Positions 52,064 through 60,241 of a DNA stretch of 64,000 nt are shown here, piece by piece (position 1 is the first letter of the stretch; the number at the start of each line of letters is the position of its first letter). A program made the translations under genes and the position numbers. The notes below the pieces were generated by a model. That model saw only the letters and a program-made list of their open reading frames with translations. It was not told the origin of the DNA and made no database searches. The stretch covers positions 86,830-150,829 of the forward strand of contig CAMMBV010000001.1 of NCBI GenBank assembly GCA_946494335.1, given 5' to 3'. The stretch is from an uncultured Ruminococcus sp. GTDB taxonomy: Bacteria; Bacillota; Clostridia; Lachnospirales; Lachnospiraceae.

Positions 52064-53056
52064 TTATAAAATCACTTCCTGTAAATATTCTGCCGTAAAT
52101 TCCTGCATATCCTTCTTTTTGTCTTCCTGCGCGTGCCGATATACAGATTTCAGGACGTGATCCGTCTTCCATCCTCCGGCCTGCATGATGTATACATCTG
52201 GAACCCCAAGACTGCTCGCAGTGGAAGCGTAATAATGACGCAACTTATGTAAGCTAAAATGCTCCATGCCAAGTGTTTTCTGCATTCGTGTCATCCAGCA
52301 TATAATACTGTTCGGATGACCCCTGTAAATGTATCCCTGGGAACGTATCATATTCGCTATGACGTCCGGCAGATATATTTTACGCGTGCTTTCCACGGTC
52401 TTTGTAGTCTTGATATGCCAATTCCCGTCACTGTCTTCTATTTTTGCCTTGTCTATGGTCAGTATATTACCACTCAGATCATCTATGGTCAAGGCGCATA
52501 TTTCTGATCTCCGCAGTCCAAACACAGCGAGTATCAGCGGAATATAATATTGCGTTCCGGCGGCAGCATCCAATATCTTTTTAATATCCTCGTCTGTTGG
52601 TATATAGGGTTCCTTTTTTATCCGCTGAGGCAGCTTAATGTTAATCGTCAGATTGGGGCAGTACATCCCCAGCACGGCAGTTATAAACCCACAGGCGTTA
52701 CTTGTTGTTTTAGGGCTGTGTGTGGCACTGTAAGCGTTAATCTCCGTCTGTACGTCCAGATTAGTAATATCGGTTATTAAGAGTCGTTTAAAGCTGTCTG
52801 AGAGGTTTCTGACAATGCTCTTATATCCTCTTACGGTTGCCGGACTGATTACATTGCTGCGAGACTCAATATACCGGTCAGAAGCCTCCTTGAAGCTCAT
52901 ACGGATTTTTTTGTTCTGCGCTTTATCCATCTCCTGATCCAGCAGCTTAATCGCCTCCCTCTGTGTGGGCTTGTAATCAGTCACCACAGAATAGGTTACG
53001 CCCTTGTACATTTTCCGGATACGGTATGATCCAGATTTCAATTTTTCAATTTTCAT
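52064..53056 (-). CDS. int: Phage tyrosine-type site-specific integrase
   Basis: 330 residues. A short N-terminal arm-binding part and a SAM-like core-binding domain (MSFKEASDRYIESRSNVISPATVRGY) precede the catalytic domain: first Arg in FGLRRSEICAL, H-x-x-R in HKLRHYYAS, then GGWKT and the nucleophile Tyr in SVYRHAQ. All active-site residues are present. GGAGGAATG precedes the ATG. Catalyses integration and excision at att. Confidence 0.92.
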   Translation of the reverse strand: MKIEKLKSGSYRIRKMYKGVTYSVVTDYKPTQREAIKLLDQEMDKAQNKKIRMSFKEASDRYIESRSNVISPATVRGYKSIVRNLSDSFKRLLITDITNLDVQTEINAYSATHSPKTTSNACGFITAVLGMYCPNLTINIKLPQRIKKEPYIPTDEDIKKILDAAAGTQYYIPLILAVFGLRRSEICALTIDDLSGNILTIDKAKIEDSDGNWHIKTTKTVESTRKIYLPDVIANMIRSQGYIYRGHPNSIICWMTRMQKTLGMEHFSLHKLRHYYASTASSLGVPDVYIMQAGGWKTDHVLKSVYRHAQEDKKKDMQEFTAEYLQEVIL

Positions 53057-53084
53057 GGTTCATTCCTCCAAACATTAGTTCTGA

Positions 53085-53187
53085 TTGCGAATTATGCCCG
53101 GAGATGATACAATATTACCGACCAAAGTATTTGCATATCTCCGGATATGTATTAAGCCGTTCGGGATAGCGCCCCGGGCGGTTTTTT
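53085..53187 (+). ncRNA. Candidate short plus-strand RNA upstream of integrase
   Basis: TTGCGA (53085-53090), 17-bp spacer, TACAAT (53108-53113) form a plausible promoter. About 70 bases later a terminator stem CCGTTCGGG / CCCGGGCGG (53157-53181) is followed by T6. A small hairpin ATATC-TCCG-GATAT lies between. No plus-strand gene needs this terminator. The RNA would be antisense to the leader of the integrase mRNA. Confidence 0.45.
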
Positions 53188-53191
53188 ATTA

Positions 53192-53653
53192 TTATGCATA
53201 ATACGGATTGGGTTTTGATAAAATCTTGAATATATCAATCATCCATCCGACAAAGCATAGTCCAAGAGTAAATAAGTACAGGATTCCCATTCCAGTCTTT
53301 CCCTCATAGAATTTGTGCGCCCCAAATATCCCAAGAAATAAGCAAAGGAAAAACGAAGTCCATTTATTACATAATTTCCCTCTATACGCAGGAATATAAG
53401 CGTTTGCAGATGCTGACGCTGAAGCAGAGGAAGAATTATTGATGATGATATTTCTGTCGGATGCTTTTAACTCTTCGACTTGCTTTCCGCATTTAGGGCA
53501 TACAATACACTTATTATCAATTATTTCTCCACAGTGCTTGCAATATTTTTTGTTGTTCATATCAGATTTAATTTTTTTTGATATTGCAACTTCATAACCG
53601 CAAACAGGACACTTTCCATTTTTTAAATTCATTCCGCATTCTGGACAAGTCAT
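53192..53653 (-). CDS. Zinc-ribbon and TM2-domain membrane protein
   Basis: About 153 residues. Two zinc ribbons (CPECGMNLKNGKCPVCG and CKHCGEIIDNKCIVCPKCG) are followed by a Ser/Ala linker and a TM2 domain (two helices with GIFGAHKFYEGKTGMGILYLFT). TM2 proteins are frequent in lysogeny regions of Firmicute phages, with unknown role. The ATG at 53653 has GAGGGG upstream; the ATG at 53674 is an alternative without a ribosome site. Confidence 0.8.
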   Translation of the reverse strand: MTCPECGMNLKNGKCPVCGYEVAISKKIKSDMNNKKYCKHCGEIIDNKCIVCPKCGKQVEELKASDRNIIINNSSSASASASANAYIPAYRGKLCNKWTSFFLCLFLGIFGAHKFYEGKTGMGILYLFTLGLCFVGWMIDIFKILSKPNPYYA

Positions 53654-53688
53654 GCTATTTGTTACCCCTCTCATACGATATATGATTT

Positions 53689-53913
53689 CTATTTATGTGC
53701 TTCTGATTCTATTTTTTGCACATCTTCTTTTTCAAAGTCATTTCCATATAGATGTTTCATTACATGTAAAAATCGTTCTCTTTGAGCTTCCCAAGTTAAA
53801 CGTTTATCAATGAAAATTGTAAACGAACCGTCCTCATTTGGTGTCACGGCTTCATGTACTTTACCGGACGGAAAATTAATCAATTGTATCTGGTAATCAA
53901 TCGACATTTCCAC
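53689..53913 (-). CDS. ImmA/IrrE-like short protein
   Basis: 74 residues. FLHVMKHLYGNDFEKEDVQKIESEAH follows the ImmA metalloprotease pattern, but the HExxH motif is changed to HVMKH, so zinc protease activity is doubtful. Overlaps the repressor stop by 17 bases, the usual ImmA-repressor pairing. In ICE and phage systems ImmA cleaves the repressor for induction. Confidence 0.6.
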   Translation of the reverse strand: MEMSIDYQIQLINFPSGKVHEAVTPNEDGSFTIFIDKRLTWEAQRERFLHVMKHLYGNDFEKEDVQKIESEAHK

Positions 53914-54271
53914 GTTCCTTTCTTTTTAACGCCAACAACATACTATGCACTGTTTCTATATCTTCCGGATCTGCATCTCTGGCTGCATCAAATAACAATC
54001 TTAATTCCTTATTTTCAAAAATATCTTGCGCAATTGCAGCAGTTTCATCATTTAAATAGTATTTCCTTCCTTGATCTCCTTCTTTACCTGTCATTATATA
54101 TTCAGCTGATACTCCAAAGAAATCAGCAATTTTTTGGATTTTATCAGCTTTTGGAACACTTTTTCCACTTTTCCAGTCTGACAATGTAGATTGTGCTATT
54201 CCAGTAGCTTTTGAAACTTGATATGCTGTAAATCCTTTAGCCTTTAATAATTTTGCAAATATTTCATACAT
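53897..54271 (-). CDS. CI-like phage repressor (XRE family)
   Basis: 124 residues. Residues 1-62 form the helix-turn-helix (LLKAKGFTAYQVSKATGIAQ, STLSDWKSGKSVPKADKIQKIADFFGVSAEYIM). The C-terminal part is short and lacks the Ser-Lys self-cleavage peptidase, so induction probably depends on the ImmA-like partner. ATG 54271 has GAGG 8 bases upstream; GTG 54280 is an alternative. It should bind the repeats at 54289-54433. Confidence 0.82.
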   Translation of the reverse strand: MYEIFAKLLKAKGFTAYQVSKATGIAQSTLSDWKSGKSVPKADKIQKIADFFGVSAEYIMTGKEGDQGRKYYLNDETAAIAQDIFENKELRLLFDAARDADPEDIETVHSMLLALKRKERGNVD

Positions 54272-54288
54272 AACACACACCTCAAAAT

Positions 54289-54366
54289 ACTTAAAAAAAC
54301 CGAAATATAACTATTGACACAATAACAAAACCGTGGTATAGTGTATGTGTACTTAAGAAAACCGAA
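54289..54366. promoter_or_regulatory. Repressor operator region and rightward early promoter
   Basis: The direct repeats ACTTAAAAAAACCGAA (54289-54304) and ACTTAAGAAAACCGAA (54351-54366) flank a consensus promoter TTGACA (54314-54319), 17 bp, TATAGT (54337-54342), whose spacer carries another AAACCG. The arrangement fits repression of the rightward promoter by the CI-like protein. Confidence 0.7.
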
Positions 54367-54384
54367 CACACAAACAAAATAAAA

Positions 54385-54433
54385 CGGTTTAGTGATGTAC
54401 TTCATCTAGTAAGCTGAGTATATCACTAAACCG
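54385..54433 (+). repeat. Long inverted repeat in the early leader
   Basis: CGGTTTAGTGAT (54385-54396) and ATCACTAAACCG (54422-54433) are perfect 12-bp inverted repeats 25 bases apart. Each contains the AAACCG core of the flanking operators, so these may be extra operator halves or an RNA hairpin. Confidence 0.7.
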
Positions 54434-54464
54434 AAGTAAACGCAAGTATTATTTAGGAGGTGGT

Positions 54465-54626
54465 GTGTTAAAATTGTGGATTTCTAAAAAAATGTGGAGG
54501 AATTTAGAAAAAAGAATTGCTGACCTCGAAAAGCAGGTTCAAAGCCAGCAAGAAGAAATTAAGATTCAGAAATATCCGTATAAAGCTTTAAAGAAAGCTT
54601 TTGCAGCAGATGTTCATCAGAAGTAA
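54465..54626 (+). CDS. Small coiled-coil phage protein
   Basis: 53 residues, too short for most gene callers. A perfect TTAGGAGGTGG lies just before GTG 54465; TTG 54474 and ATG 54492 are alternatives. Reads LWISKKMWRNLEKRIADLEK then a Gln/Glu-rich helix, a type common as the first gene right of phage repressors. It is under the rightward promoter. Function unknown. Confidence 0.55.
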   Translation: MLKLWISKKMWRNLEKRIADLEKQVQSQQEEIKIQKYPYKALKKAFAADVHQK

Positions 54627-54738
54627 TTGGCAAAATATTTGAATCATCTAAAAGATTCAAAATTATCTGTACAGCGATATTTGTGGATAAAGAAATAGAA
54701 TTATTTATCATTTTTACAAAAATTCTATCCTTGTCCAT
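54559..54738 (-). pseudogene. Protein-like minus-strand fragment in the deletion scar
   Basis: The frame reads DKDRIFVKMINNSISLSTNIAVQ and on to DISES with a stop at 54559, and continues upstream as LKEHFEEILLNG to about 54780 before a stop. No ribosome site or convincing start. It looks like the C-terminal part of a lost gene and ends where the DUF5131 fragment begins. Confidence 0.35.
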
Positions 54739-54774
54739 TTCTGAAGTAACGCCGTTCAGTAAAATTTCTTCAAA

Positions 54775-55017
54775 GTGTTCTTTGAGCCATTATTAAGACC
54801 ATTCAAAGAATTCCATATTAAAGGCGTAGAATGGGTAATTATCGGAGCAGAAACAGGACGCAGAGAGAATAAAGTCGTACCAGAAAGAAAATGGATTGAG
54901 GATATTGTGAATGAGTGCAGGAAAGCTGATATACCGATATTTATGAAATCAAGTCTTTTAGATATTTGGGGAGAACCGCTAATGCAAGAGTTCCCAGATG
55001 AACTGACAATTGAATAA
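54775..55017 (+). pseudogene. C-terminal fragment of a DUF5131 (phage Gp37/Gp68) protein
   Basis: 80 residues: FFEPLLRPF, WVIIGAETGRRENKVVP, WIEDIVNECRKADIPIFMK match the end of DUF5131 proteins, which are normally about 230-250 residues with an N-terminal radical-SAM-like cysteine motif that is missing. The GTG start has no ribosome site. Probably untranslated relic of a deletion. Confidence 0.65.
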
Positions 55018-55037
55018 AAATATGGGTACAACGACAC

Positions 55038-55084
55038 CACCCCACATGCGGTAAAATATAATCAAGAATACCGTGCGTGGGGTG
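55038..55084 (+). other. Hairpin with promoter-like loop before the terminase genes
   Basis: CACCCCAC (55038-55045) and GTGGGGTG (55077-55084) are perfect 8-bp inverted repeats, with ATTTTG after the stem. The loop contains AATATAAT (-10 like) but no obvious -35. It may be a terminator or the late-promoter region. Confidence 0.4.
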
Positions 55085-55107
55085 ATTTTGTATGCAGATG
55101 CGAGGAA

Positions 55108-56010
55108 ATGGATAGCGTGCCGAGAGTACCAAAGGAAATTAAAGAAAAAGCCTATCAGATGTACAAGGGCGGCACAAAGCTGATTGATATATCAAAGGAA
55201 TTAAATATCCCTTCCGGTACGGTAAGAAGATGGAAAAGCGAACAGGGATGGGATAATGAACGCTCGATAAAAAGCGAACGTTCGGAAAGAAAAGCGAACG
55301 CTCGGAAAGAGAAGAAAGAGCGAATAGCAGAGGAAGATATAAAAAGCGTAATCAAGAATGAGAACTTGACCGATAAACAAAGGCTTTTCTGCTTGTATTA
55401 TGTTCGATGTTTCAATGCAACGAGAGCATACCGGAAAGCATATGGAAGCAGTTATGAAACAGCTATGGCAAATGGATCAGAGCTACTAAGAAATACTAAG
55501 ATACAAGAAGAAATCCATAAGCTTAAGCAGAACAGATTGAACGCTGAAATGATGGAAGAAAGCGACATTGTCCAGAAGTACATGGATATAGCATTTGCGG
55601 ATATTACAGACTTTGTGGAGTTTGGAAATAGCACATATACAGATGGAGAGACACAAGAAGAAATCCAATACTCATACGTTAATCTGAAGAACAGTAATTC
55701 GGTCGATGGCACTTTGATATCCGAAGTATCAAAAGGACGTGACGGAGCGAAGATAAAGCTTGCTGATAGGATGAAAGCACTTGAATGGCTGTCCAATTAC
55801 TTTGAGATCAATCCTGCGGACAAGCATCGCAGATCATTTGAGAATAGAAAACTTGAAATCGAACTTCTTAAGCTTGAATCTCAGATCAAAGACACAGATA
55901 CAGAGGAAGAACTGAAAGACAACTTTATAGATGCGATGAACGCAACTGCGCAGGAGGTGTGGGGAGATGGCTCAGACGATAGAGCAGAGGATCAGCAACC
56001 TCCGGGCTAG
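55108..56010 (+). CDS. terS: Phage terminase small subunit
   Basis: 300 residues. N-terminal helix-turn-helix (TKLIDISKELNIPSGTVRRWKSEQGW) followed by the terminase_2 domain (LTDKQRLFCLYYVRCFNATRAYRKAYG, NTKIQEEI). Recognises the packaging site and recruits the large subunit. GAGG lies very close to ATG 55108; GTG 55117 would space better. Overlaps the large subunit by 44 bases. Confidence 0.87.
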   Translation: MDSVPRVPKEIKEKAYQMYKGGTKLIDISKELNIPSGTVRRWKSEQGWDNERSIKSERSERKANARKEKKERIAEEDIKSVIKNENLTDKQRLFCLYYVRCFNATRAYRKAYGSSYETAMANGSELLRNTKIQEEIHKLKQNRLNAEMMEESDIVQKYMDIAFADITDFVEFGNSTYTDGETQEEIQYSYVNLKNSNSVDGTLISEVSKGRDGAKIKLADRMKALEWLSNYFEINPADKHRRSFENRKLEIELLKLESQIKDTDTEEELKDNFIDAMNATAQEVWGDGSDDRAEDQQPPG

Positions 56011-57292
56011 AATAAATAACCAAAAGAAAGCTTTTAGACACAAAGTAAAGAAACAGGCATTCCGGTTCAAACCATTTTCCGAAAAGCAGAAACAAGTACT
56101 TACATGGTGGTGCCCGGATAGTACGGTAAAGGATGCGGACGGTATTATCGCAGATGGCGCTATTCGATCAGGTAAGACACTGAGTATGTCTCTATCTTAT
56201 GTTCTGTGGGCTATGAACAGCTTCAACCAACAGAACTTCGGAATGGCCGGGAAGACAATCGGATCATTCCGCAGAAACGTTCTGTTCTGGCTGAAACTGA
56301 TGCTTGCAAGCCGTGGATATAAGGTAGTAGATCACCGGTCTGATAATCTGCTTGTTATCAGCAAAGGCGACACGGTCAATTATTTTTACATATTCGGCGG
56401 AAAAGATGAACGTTCTCAGGATCTGATCCAGGGTATCACTCTTGCCGGAATGTTCTTCGATGAAGTGGCGCTGATGCCGGAGTCATTTGTCAATCAGGCA
56501 ACGGGACGATGCTCTGTTGAGGGATCTAAGTTCTGGTTCAACTGTAACCCGGATTCCCCGCAGCACTGGTTCAAAACAAAATGGATTGACCAGTGCGAAA
56601 AGAAGAACCTACTGTATCTCCATTTCACGATGGATGATAACCTGAGCCTGTCCGAAAAGATCAAGAACAGATACCGCGGAATGTATGTGGGAGTGTTCTT
56701 TAAGCGGTATATTCTCGGGCTATGGTGCGTGGCCGAAGGTCTTGTATATTCCATGTTCGATCCAGAAAAGCACGTTACTTCCGAACACATGACTGGCGCA
56801 AAGGAATATATCGTTTCTGTGGACTACGGAACTGTGAATCCGTTTTCCTGCGGGCTGTGGTCCTTTGATGGAAAGAATAGTATCCGGGAACAGGAAGTGT
56901 ATTACAACAGCCGTGAGAAAGGGCGCCGGGTGGATGATGAAGAGTATTACCATATGATGGATGAGATGATCGGGAACCACAAGGTGTCATATATCATCGT
57001 GGACCCGTCAGCAGCCTCATTCATCGAGGTTATCAAGAAACACGGAAAATATATCGTCAAGGGCGCAAATAATGATGTGCTGGACGGAATACGAGTTGTG
57101 ACGACATTTCTCAACAAGGAAATGATTAAGATACATGAAAGCTGTGAGGATTGTATAAGTGAGTTCGGTCTGTACTGCTGGGATGAAGAAAGTACAGAGG
57201 ACGCAGTAATAAAAGAGAACGATCATGCTATGGATGATGTGAGGTATTATTGTTATACGTTCCTGCGGCAGAGATTGAGATGGAAATATTAA
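55967..57292 (+). CDS. terL: Phage terminase large subunit (PBSX family)
   Basis: 441 residues. The N-terminal ATPase has the Walker A-like DGAIRSGKTLSMSL and Walker B GMFFDEVALMP. The C-terminal nuclease has the acidic YIVSVDYGTVNPF, IIVDPSAASF and NDHAMDDVRYY clusters. Packages DNA into the prohead. Appears complete. Confidence 0.93.
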   Translation: MAQTIEQRISNLRARINNQKKAFRHKVKKQAFRFKPFSEKQKQVLTWWCPDSTVKDADGIIADGAIRSGKTLSMSLSYVLWAMNSFNQQNFGMAGKTIGSFRRNVLFWLKLMLASRGYKVVDHRSDNLLVISKGDTVNYFYIFGGKDERSQDLIQGITLAGMFFDEVALMPESFVNQATGRCSVEGSKFWFNCNPDSPQHWFKTKWIDQCEKKNLLYLHFTMDDNLSLSEKIKNRYRGMYVGVFFKRYILGLWCVAEGLVYSMFDPEKHVTSEHMTGAKEYIVSVDYGTVNPFSCGLWSFDGKNSIREQEVYYNSREKGRRVDDEEYYHMMDEMIGNHKVSYIIVDPSAASFIEVIKKHGKYIVKGANNDVLDGIRVVTTFLNKEMIKIHESCEDCISEFGLYCWDEESTEDAVIKENDHAMDDVRYYCYTFLRQRLRWKY

Positions 57293-57326
57293 GGCAGCTG
57301 AATAGGTGGATTGTATAGGAGGATAT

Positions 57327-57695
57327 ATGCAGGAGTTTAAAGTATATAATATTTTGGGAAAAAGCGTAATTAAAAATAATGAGGTAGGCGGACAGCCTTT
57401 TATAGCAGTGACAGAAGGCGGATATTGTGTATCCCAAACCGGAGTTGTAAATCAGGATTACATTGACACATTTCAGCAAAAGAATTTAGAAGATGCAGTA
57501 GATTCCTGGAACCGAAAAGCTGCGAAAGATTCTGGAATGTATACAACTATTTTAAAAGTTGGGGCAAACGGAAAGGAAGAAGTATATATTCACGATTGCG
57601 AAAGACTTTCTGAATCTGGATATATCGTAAAGCTCTTATGCAACGGAATGTTCTATTCATACAACGGCGGAGAAGATTGGGTTCAGTTAGGGTGA
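57327..57695 (+). CDS. Phage protein of unknown function
   Basis: 122 residues, probably cytoplasmic, with a WNR/AVDSWNRKAAKD helix and a beta-rich end. Starts at ATG 57327 behind AGGAGG (57318-57323), not at 57306. TGATG overlap with the portal gene suggests it is made together with portal. Family not recognised. Confidence 0.55.
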   Translation: MQEFKVYNILGKSVIKNNEVGGQPFIAVTEGGYCVSQTGVVNQDYIDTFQQKNLEDAVDSWNRKAAKDSGMYTTILKVGANGKEEVYIHDCERLSESGYIVKLLCNGMFYSYNGGEDWVQLG

Positions 57696-59149
57696 TGAAA
57701 ATGGGGCTGATAACATGGATAAAGGCGGTGTGGAATAAATTGTTTAGGCGAGAAATAGAGGAACGCTTTCAGGCGGATATACAGCTTTCTGACGCTATGG
57801 AGAGAGCAATCAATAAGTTTTACAGCATCACCGCCGGGAGACCGCCGTGGGTTGATCCGGACGATGATATAGAAAGTATCAACTTTGCCGGGTACATAGA
57901 TGATGTGACGGCGGGACTTGTTACGCTGGATTTGGGTATTGATATATCTGGTAGCGAGAGGGCGGACTACTTACAGAAGCAGGCGGATTACGTCTTAAAA
58001 GTTATCCACGACAAGGTGTCTGAGGCTGTGGGTAACTGCGGAATTATGTTTAAACCAAACGGCCAGAATGTGGATTATGTAGAGCCTGGAAACTTTGCAC
58101 CGACAGAAACAGACAGTAATGGGAATATATTAGGTTGTGTGTTCCAGACACAGATCCATCGTGGAGATTATACATATACAAGGCTGGAGTGGCACAGGTT
58201 TGAGGATGTGACGTCAGAAGACGGTACGCCGTCAAGAGTATACCGTATTACCAACTATGCCTATAAAAAACGTACCGGAAAGATTGGCAATACTGTTTCT
58301 ACTTCTCCGGGAGACCAGATCGCACTGACAGAGGTTAAGGAATGGGCGGACATTCAGCCGGATATTGCAATTCAGAACGTGGAAATGCCGCTGTTTGCGT
58401 ATTTCAAGAATCCGGCGCCGAACCGGATTGACAGGACAAGCCCGTTGGGTGTTCCAGTATGGCACAATGCCTTGAAAGAACTGAAAGACTTAGATGTTGC
58501 ATGGAGCCGGAAGTCAACGGAGGTAGATGACAGTAAGCACATGACGTTTGTGGCGCAGGCGGCTATTCAGTACGCAGATCAGCATGGTGTTAAACTTCCG
58601 AGGTTTCTTCGAGGACTGGAAACGGGAGTAGATGCAGACAGTACAATACATGAGCATGTGTCTACTCTTCTGACTGACCAGCGTATTGCAGATATTAACT
58701 CTATCCTGTCTTTGATTTCCACTAAATGCGGATTTTCTCAGGGATTCTTCCAACTTGACGAAAAGACGGGAGTTATGACTGCCACTCAGGTAGAAGCTGA
58801 CGATCAAGAGACGATACGAACAATCAAAAATATCCGTGACGCTTTGCAGGACGCAATTACACAGCTGTTGTACGGCTGCAATGTCATGGCAGACCTTTAT
58901 AGCGATACGCCGCCGGAACTGTGGGAGACACTGAAAGAGTCACTCATATTTAACTTTGGAGATATTGTATATAACAGACAAGAAGATATGGCAAACTGGT
59001 GGAAATATCGCTTACAGGGAGATGTCCCAGCATATTTGTATTATGTTAAATTTGAGGGGATGGGTATTGATGAAGCAAAGGCAATGGTTGCGGAAGCACG
59101 CTCTGAGAATAAAGAGGAAAGTCTTTTTGACAGATTTGATGAGGAGTGA
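57695..59149 (+). CDS. Phage portal protein
   Basis: 484 residues. SPP1/Gp6-like portal text: WNKLFRREIEERFQADI, PPWVDPDDDIESINFAGYI, FAYFKNPAPNRIDRTSPLGVPVW, FQLDEKTGVMTATQVEADDQETIRTIKNI. Forms the dodecameric DNA gate of the head. ATG 57695 or 57701 (better spaced to AGGGTG). Its end ...EESLFDRFDEE reappears in altered form after the following endonuclease gene. Confidence 0.88.
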   Translation: MKMGLITWIKAVWNKLFRREIEERFQADIQLSDAMERAINKFYSITAGRPPWVDPDDDIESINFAGYIDDVTAGLVTLDLGIDISGSERADYLQKQADYVLKVIHDKVSEAVGNCGIMFKPNGQNVDYVEPGNFAPTETDSNGNILGCVFQTQIHRGDYTYTRLEWHRFEDVTSEDGTPSRVYRITNYAYKKRTGKIGNTVSTSPGDQIALTEVKEWADIQPDIAIQNVEMPLFAYFKNPAPNRIDRTSPLGVPVWHNALKELKDLDVAWSRKSTEVDDSKHMTFVAQAAIQYADQHGVKLPRFLRGLETGVDADSTIHEHVSTLLTDQRIADINSILSLISTKCGFSQGFFQLDEKTGVMTATQVEADDQETIRTIKNIRDALQDAITQLLYGCNVMADLYSDTPPELWETLKESLIFNFGDIVYNRQEDMANWWKYRLQGDVPAYLYYVKFEGMGIDEAKAMVAEARSENKEESLFDRFDEE

Positions 59150-59154
59150 TGAAA

Positions 59155-59820
59155 ATGCCTAAAATGATTGATTTGACAGGTCAAAGATACGGAAACCTTA
59201 TTGTGATCAGAATTGCAGAAAATGAACCATGCAAAAAGAAGAAATGGTTATGTAAGTGTGATTGCGGAGCCGATGTAATCGTTTCTGGAAGCAATCTTAG
59301 ATCCGGACATACAAAACATTGCAAAAAATGCGGAAATGAAGTTGCAAGAAGTAAAAAGATAAAACACGGAATGACTGGAACAAAACTCTATTATGTTTGG
59401 CAAAGCATGATAAATAGATGCGAAAATCCAAACAGTAAGTCATATGGAGATTATGGCAAAAAGGGTATTTGTGTTTGCGATGATTGGCATGATTCATCTA
59501 TATTCATAAAATGGGCTTTAGAGCATGGATATAAAGATTGGCTTGAAATTGACAGAATAGATACATTCAAAGGATATTCTCCTGAAAATTGTAGATGGGT
59601 TACAAGACAATTAAATGCAAATAACAAAACAACAAATAAATATATTGAGCATAATGGAGAAATGAGAACACTTTCCGACTGGGCAAGATACTATGAAGTG
59701 AATTATAAAAATCTAAGCAGAAATCTGAATAAAGGATATTCTTTACAGGAGGCCGTAAAGCGTGAAAAAACAGGAGATAGAAGTCATAGATATTGCACAG
59801 CAACAGGAAACATTATTTAG
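59155..59820 (+). CDS. HNH/AP2-like homing endonuclease type protein, copy 1
   Basis: 221 residues. N-terminal zinc module (KCDCGADVIV ... CKKCG), a central block WQSMINRCENPNSKSYGDYG, VCDDWHD, EIDRIDTFKGYSPENCRWVTR, and a C-terminal helix-turn-helix-like IEHNGEMRTLSDWARYYEVN. This layout is shared by free-standing phage homing endonucleases, sometimes annotated as AP2-domain proteins. It is 23-25 percent-looking similar in order and motifs to the gene at 63014, by eye. The start is taken at ATG 59155 with GAGGAG 8 bases upstream. It is wedged exactly at the portal stop. Confidence 0.7.
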   Translation: MPKMIDLTGQRYGNLIVIRIAENEPCKKKKWLCKCDCGADVIVSGSNLRSGHTKHCKKCGNEVARSKKIKHGMTGTKLYYVWQSMINRCENPNSKSYGDYGKKGICVCDDWHDSSIFIKWALEHGYKDWLEIDRIDTFKGYSPENCRWVTRQLNANNKTTNKYIEHNGEMRTLSDWARYYEVNYKNLSRNLNKGYSLQEAVKREKTGDRSHRYCTATGNII

Positions 59821-59839
59821 CAGATTTCAGGAGGAATAA
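59762..59839 (+). other. Displaced portal-like C-terminal tail
   Basis: An overlapping frame (GTG 59762, AGGAGG 9 bases upstream) encodes 25 residues ending QQQETLFSRFQEE. The portal protein ends EESLFDRFDEE, so 7 of the last 11 residues agree. This suggests the endonuclease gene entered the end of the portal gene and left the old tail behind. Confidence 0.5.
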
Positions 59840-59841
59840 CT

Positions 59842-60069
59842 ATGAAGAATAAGGAATACTGGATTAACTGGGCGAAAGCAGCGGGAGTAAGGGCGATTAA
59901 GACCGTAGCACAGTCAGCGATTGCGGCGATTGGAGCGTCTGCCATGATTTCCGAAGTAGATTGGGTTGTGGTAGCGTCTACTGCTGTTCTGTCGGGCGTG
60001 GTGTCAATTCTGACAAGTATCGCAGGACTGCCGGAGGTAAGTGTTCCGGAAATCGAAACGGGGGAATAA
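59842..60069 (+). CDS. Holin-like protein (r1t family)
   Basis: 75 residues. AAGVRAIKTVAQSAIAAIGASAMISEVDWVVVASTAVLSGVVSILTSIAGLPEV matches the two-helix r1t holins. Forms lesions that release the endolysin. Its position inside the head module, before the minor capsid gene, is unusual, since holins normally lie with the endolysin after the tail genes. AGGAGG precedes ATG. Confidence 0.72.
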   Translation: MKNKEYWINWAKAAGVRAIKTVAQSAIAAIGASAMISEVDWVVVASTAVLSGVVSILTSIAGLPEVSVPEIETGE

Positions 60070-60233
60070 TGTTCTGTAAACATAAATGGAAAAAGATAGG
60101 TATGCCAAGACACTTAAAATATGATTACAGTGGTAACGAAGTGGTAGTTATATTTTGTCAATGTGAAAAATGCGGAAAGCGACAAGATAGAGTGTTTTAT
60201 GGACATTCTATTGGAAACTTATTTGACAGGTAG
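60069..60233 (+). CDS. Small zinc-ribbon-like phage protein
   Basis: 54 residues. CKHKWKKI near the start and FCQCEKCGKRQ later give a C-x-H ... C-x2-C set fit for one zinc. TAATG overlap with the holin-like gene. Function unknown. Confidence 0.55.
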   Translation: MFCKHKWKKIGMPRHLKYDYSGNEVVVIFCQCEKCGKRQDRVFYGHSIGNLFDR

Positions 60234-60241
60234 GTGAATAA

